From contig NZ_RMVG01000027.1 of NCBI RefSeq assembly GCF_003813865.1, positions 1 through 35,505 of the forward strand: DNA of 35,505 bases, in the 5' to 3' direction. This stretch comes from Candidatus Pantoea deserta (GTDB lineage Bacteria > Pseudomonadota > Gammaproteobacteria > Enterobacterales > Enterobacteriaceae). Below, one piece after another: positions 32,658 to 35,505 of the stretch. A program made the position numbers and the translations under genes. Positions within the stretch are counted from its first letter, which is position 1. Every line of letters begins with the position of its first letter. A model generated the notes under the pieces. It made no database searches, was not told where the DNA came from, and worked only from the letters and a program-made list of their open reading frames with translations.

Positions 32658-33736
32658 GTTCAGTCGTCATTGACGGCGTAGCGCGGCAGTTTGATAACCA
32701 CCGCGCCCTGAATGACGTCAGCATTACCATTGAGCAGGGTGAGTTTTTCTCCCTGCTCGGGCCGAGCGGCTGCGGCAAAACTACGCTACTGAATATCATC
32801 GCCGGATTTTTGTCGCCGAATAAGGGGCGCGTGTTGATAGGTGGCAAGGATGTCACCGCGCTGCCGCCCTATCAGCGCCATATCGGTATGGTATTCCAGA
32901 ACTATGCGCTGTTTCCCCATCTGAGCGTGGCCGATAACGTCGCGTTCGGGCTGAAGGTGCGCAAAGTGACGCGCAATGAACAGCAGCGCCGCGTCACTGA
33001 AGCGCTGAAGCAGGTGCGACTGGAGGGACTGGCGCAGCGCATGCCGCATCAGCTTTCTGGCGGACAGCAACAGCGCGTGGCGATTGCCCGCGCGCTGGCG
33101 ATTGAACCGCAGGTGCTGTTGCTGGATGAACCGCTGTCGAACCTGGATGCGCGTCTGCGCAAAGAGATGCAGGATGAACTGCGCGCGTTGCAGCAGCGTG
33201 TCGGCATCACTACGGTGCTGGTCACGCACGATCAGGAAGAGGCGCTTACGCTGTCGGATCGCATCGGCATTCTTGGGCAGGGCGAGCTGCAACAGACTGG
33301 CGCGCCAGCCGCGCTCTATCGCCAGCCGGCGAATCGTTTTGTCGCCGAGTTTGTCGGACAGGCCAATCTGTTCCATGTTTCTGCGCAAAATGGGCGTTAT
33401 CAGGCGCGGGATCACTTTGTCGCTGCCGGTGCAGCCCTGCAACTCAGTGCCGCGCAACCGGCAGGGGCGTCGTCATTGCTGATTGTTCGTCCGGAGCGCG
33501 TGCAGTTCTCCACTGAGCCGCAGCAATTTGCCAGTAACGGCAGCGTCGCCAGCGTGAAAGAAGTGAGCTTTGCCGGTGCGACCTTGCGTCTGGTCTGTCA
33601 GCTACCGGGCGGCGGCGAGATCCGCGTGCAGCCTGCGGAAGCGCACTTTTCACAATTGCCTGCGCCGGGCGATCGCTGCTATCTGCACTGGCAAGCTGCG
33701 GATGTCATCGTGCTGCCTGCGCAGGAGAGCGTCTGA
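32654..33736 (+). CDS. PotA-like ABC transporter ATPase
   Basis: A 360-residue ATPase of the spermidine/putrescine/iron group. Walker A is GPSGCGKTT (36-44), the Q-loop region is MVFQNYALFPHLSVADNVAF, the signature is LSGGQQQRVAIARAL, and Walker B is LLLDEPLSNLDARLRKEMQD. A C-terminal TOBE domain follows from about residue 275 (SSLLIVRPERVQF). It powers the importer built by the two following permeases. The start is coupled to the binding-protein stop (ATGA), and its stop shares a base with the next ATG. Confidence 0.92.
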   Translation: MSSVVIDGVARQFDNHRALNDVSITIEQGEFFSLLGPSGCGKTTLLNIIAGFLSPNKGRVLIGGKDVTALPPYQRHIGMVFQNYALFPHLSVADNVAFGLKVRKVTRNEQQRRVTEALKQVRLEGLAQRMPHQLSGGQQQRVAIARALAIEPQVLLLDEPLSNLDARLRKEMQDELRALQQRVGITTVLVTHDQEEALTLSDRIGILGQGELQQTGAPAALYRQPANRFVAEFVGQANLFHVSAQNGRYQARDHFVAAGAALQLSAAQPAGASSLLIVRPERVQFSTEPQQFASNGSVASVKEVSFAGATLRLVCQLPGGGEIRVQPAEAHFSQLPAPGDRCYLHWQAADVIVLPAQESV

Positions 33737-34602
33737 TGAAGATCGCCACGCGTAATCTGTTTCCCTGGCTGCTCCTGACGCCATCGTTACTGTTTCTGCT
33801 GCTGTTTTTGCTGGTGCCACTGCTGCTGCTGTTTGACCAAAGCCTGACCAGCGTTGATAGCCTGCTCAATTCGCTGCCGGGTTATAGCCTGGCGCAATAT
33901 GTGACGGTGTTTGCCGATCCGCAATATCTGCACGCGCTCTGGACCACGCTATGGGTGTCGCTGCTGACCGCCGCCATCACCGTGCTGCTGGCGTGGCCTG
34001 CGGCGTGGCTGCTGGTCACAACGCAGCGGCGCGGCTGGCGCACGCTGCTGTATGTCATCCTGATTTCTCCGTTGCTCACCAGCGTGGTGATCCGCACTTT
34101 CGCGTGGATTGTGCTGCTGGCGCAGAACGGTTTGATCAACGGCTTCCTGCTGTTCACAGGCCTGATCCCGCAACCGCTCAGCCTGCTGTGGAATATGAAT
34201 GCGGTGATCATCGCCTATGTGCAGGTGATGCTGCCGTTTGCCGTGCTGCCGCTGATTACCTCGCTAAACGAAATCGCGCCCTCGCTGCGGCTGGCGGCTA
34301 TGAGCCTGGGCGCCACGCCAGCGATGACTTTCCGCCGCGTGGTGCTGCCTTTGACGCTACCTGGCATGCTCACCGGTTTCATCATTGTCTTTTCTCTCGC
34401 GGCGGGCAGCTACATCACGCCATTGCTGATTGGCGGGCGCTTACAGCCGCTATTGCCGATTGCTATTTATCAGCAGGCGATGCAGATCGCCAACCTGCCG
34501 CTGGCAGCGGCGCTGTCGTTGACGCTGCTGGTGATGACCTTGATTGTCGCCGGGATTGCGGGAGCGTTTTTAAAACGCTGGGAGAAGAAAAATCATGGAT
34601 AA
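33736..34602 (+). CDS. PotB-like ABC transporter permease
   Basis: A 288-residue permease with six predicted membrane segments, starting with FPWLLLTPSLLFLLLFLLVP. The PotB hallmarks are ISPLLTSVVIRTFAWIVLLA near residue 112, a long periplasmic loop and the EAA loop LRLAAMSLGATPAMTFRRVV near 190. It begins one base inside the stop of the ATPase gene and overlaps the following permease gene by 8 bp, so all five transport and enzyme genes are tightly co-translated. Confidence 0.9.
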   Translation: MKIATRNLFPWLLLTPSLLFLLLFLLVPLLLLFDQSLTSVDSLLNSLPGYSLAQYVTVFADPQYLHALWTTLWVSLLTAAITVLLAWPAAWLLVTTQRRGWRTLLYVILISPLLTSVVIRTFAWIVLLAQNGLINGFLLFTGLIPQPLSLLWNMNAVIIAYVQVMLPFAVLPLITSLNEIAPSLRLAAMSLGATPAMTFRRVVLPLTLPGMLTGFIIVFSLAAGSYITPLLIGGRLQPLLPIAIYQQAMQIANLPLAAALSLTLLVMTLIVAGIAGAFLKRWEKKNHG

Positions 34603-35401
34603 GACTCAAAGCCTGTCGCAGCGCCTGACGCAGTTCGGCGTGACCCTGGCGGGCATGGTGATTTATGCCTTTTTAGCGCTGCCGGTGCTGGTAATTGTGC
34701 TGTCGGCGTTTAGTCCGGAACCTTATCCGCAGTTTCCACCGCAGGGGTTTTCGCTGCGCTGGTTTAGCGCGCTGCTGCAAGATGAGGGCTGGATTGCATC
34801 CCTGTGGATCAGCGCTTTGCTGCTGGCGATCGTGACGCCGGTCACCGTGGTGCTTGGCACTTTTGCCGCCTGGTCGCTGGCGCGGCTGGAGTTCCGCTAT
34901 CGTGAAGCCTTGCAGGCTTTTATTCTGTCGCCGCTTATGATCCCGCAAGTGGTGCTGGGCATTGCGCTGCTCTATGTGCTGACGGCGGCAGGCATCGCCG
35001 GAATGATTAGCGGACTGGTGCTGGGCCATGTGGTGGTGGCGCTGCCCTATGTCGTGCGCACCGTCAGCGTCAGTCTGGCGTCAATGGATAAGCGGCTCGA
35101 AGCGGTGTCGATGAGTCTGGGAGCAGGGCGCTGGTATACGTTTCGTCACGTCACGCTGCCGCTGATTAAGCCCGGTATTCTGGCGGGCGCGGTATTTGCG
35201 GCGGTTACCTCGTTTGGTGAAGTCTCAGTGAGCCTGTTTCTCAGCGCGCCTGACACTATCACCGTGCCGGTCAGAGTATTCAACTATGTCGATCAAACTT
35301 TCGATCCCACGGTGAATGCTATTTCGGTGATCTTTATTATCTTCGCGGTGCTGATTTTGATGGTGATTGAGAAAACGATTGGGCTGGTGAAACTAAGCTA
35401 G
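34595..35401 (+). CDS. PotC-like ABC transporter permease
   Basis: A 268-residue permease and last gene of the operon. The N-terminal helix is AGMVIYAFLALPVLVIVLSA, followed by FPPQGFSLRWFSALLQDEGW, typical of PotC-type proteins. The EAA loop reads LEAVSMSLGAGRWYTFRHVT near residue 167. With the PotB-like protein it forms the channel of the importer. The start overlaps the previous gene by 8 bp. A hairpin about 65 bp after the stop could end the transcript. Confidence 0.9.
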   Translation: MDKTQSLSQRLTQFGVTLAGMVIYAFLALPVLVIVLSAFSPEPYPQFPPQGFSLRWFSALLQDEGWIASLWISALLLAIVTPVTVVLGTFAAWSLARLEFRYREALQAFILSPLMIPQVVLGIALLYVLTAAGIAGMISGLVLGHVVVALPYVVRTVSVSLASMDKRLEAVSMSLGAGRWYTFRHVTLPLIKPGILAGAVFAAVTSFGEVSVSLFLSAPDTITVPVRVFNYVDQTFDPTVNAISVIFIIFAVLILMVIEKTIGLVKLS

Positions 35402-35464
35402 CAACTTAGAGTTGTACTCAAATCCTTGCTATTGGGACGGTTATCTGCGCAGGCCCTGAACGGT

Positions 35465-35489
35465 CGCGCAGCGCGATAAACGCTGCGCG
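35465..35489 (+). terminator. Hairpin terminator candidate after the Pot-like operon
   Basis: A 9-bp perfect stem (CGCGCAGCG / CGCTGCGCG) with a 7-nt loop lies 64 bp after the last permease stop. No T-tract is seen before the window ends, so it may be Rho-assisted or serve a convergent gene beyond the window. Confidence 0.45.
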
Positions 35490-35505
35490 TCAACGACTTA
35501 GCGGC

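Noticed and set aside
32786..33457. Reverse-strand frame of 223 codons inside the PotA-like gene
   Set aside because: Antisense to conserved ATPase motifs; no recognisable protein features.
33951..34628. Forward frame of 225 codons inside the PotB-like gene
   Set aside because: Out-of-frame shadow of a clear permease; Ala/Arg/His-rich with no domain.
1..35505. CRISPR arrays, tRNA or rRNA genes, complete insertion sequences
   Set aside because: I saw no regularly spaced repeats, no tRNA-like cloverleaf sequence and no intact transposase on either strand.

Overview
The window reads as a mosaic accessory region of a Gram-negative enterobacterium. Codon usage, LysR and Liv/Dpp/Pot-type gene architecture, a class II microcin and plasmid-mobilisation debris all point to Enterobacterales. 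A plant- or soil-associated Erwiniaceae-like host and a plasmid or genomic-island location are plausible but are inference only.

Positions 1-2700 are a patchwork of horizontally acquired or decaying pieces. They hold the 3' end of an Eco57I-type adenine DNA methyltransferase, a small coupled ORF, a PD-(D/E)XK-like protein, a mobilisation-protein relic spread over all three frames, an AT-rich reverse-strand microcin precursor with a probable immunity gene, and a fragment of an Rpn-family (transposase_31) nuclease gene.

Positions 2751-35401 are a GC-rich, densely packed metabolic and transport island. (a) 2751-5679 (+): an SsuD-like flavin monooxygenase, a leaderless SsuA-like protein and a secreted SsuA-like binding protein. 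(b) 5710-8697 (-): a DszA/NtaA-like monooxygenase, a two-domain sulfurtransferase and ThiM. (c) 8858-14244 (-): HyuA, HyuB and a Dpp-like binding protein, divergent from (d) 14472-18022 (+): two Dpp-like permeases and a fused double ATPase. (e) 18104-19033 (-): a LysR regulator, divergent from (f) 19203-25655 (+): a complete Liv-type ABC transporter followed by a thiazoline-carboxylate hydrolase and an N-carbamoyl-amino-acid amidohydrolase. (g) 25818-27302 (-): a PepV-like M20 dipeptidase, divergent from (h) 27513-35401 (+): a second HyuA/HyuB pair and a complete Pot-like ABC transporter.

The enzymes share one chemical theme: ATP-dependent opening of cyclic amides (HyuAB, 5-oxoprolinase family), opening of 2-aminothiazoline-4-carboxylate, removal of an N-carbamoyl group, thiazole phosphorylation, flavin-dependent C-S cleavage and sulfane-sulfur transfer. 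Three complete importers and further binding proteins surround them. My reading is an island that scavenges sulfur or cysteine from cyclic cysteine derivatives, thiazoles and organosulfur compounds. An identical 12-bp near-palindrome (GCTAAGCTTTGC or its complement) lies in three separate promoter regions of the island (2666, 8794, 27416), which suggests that these units form one regulon.
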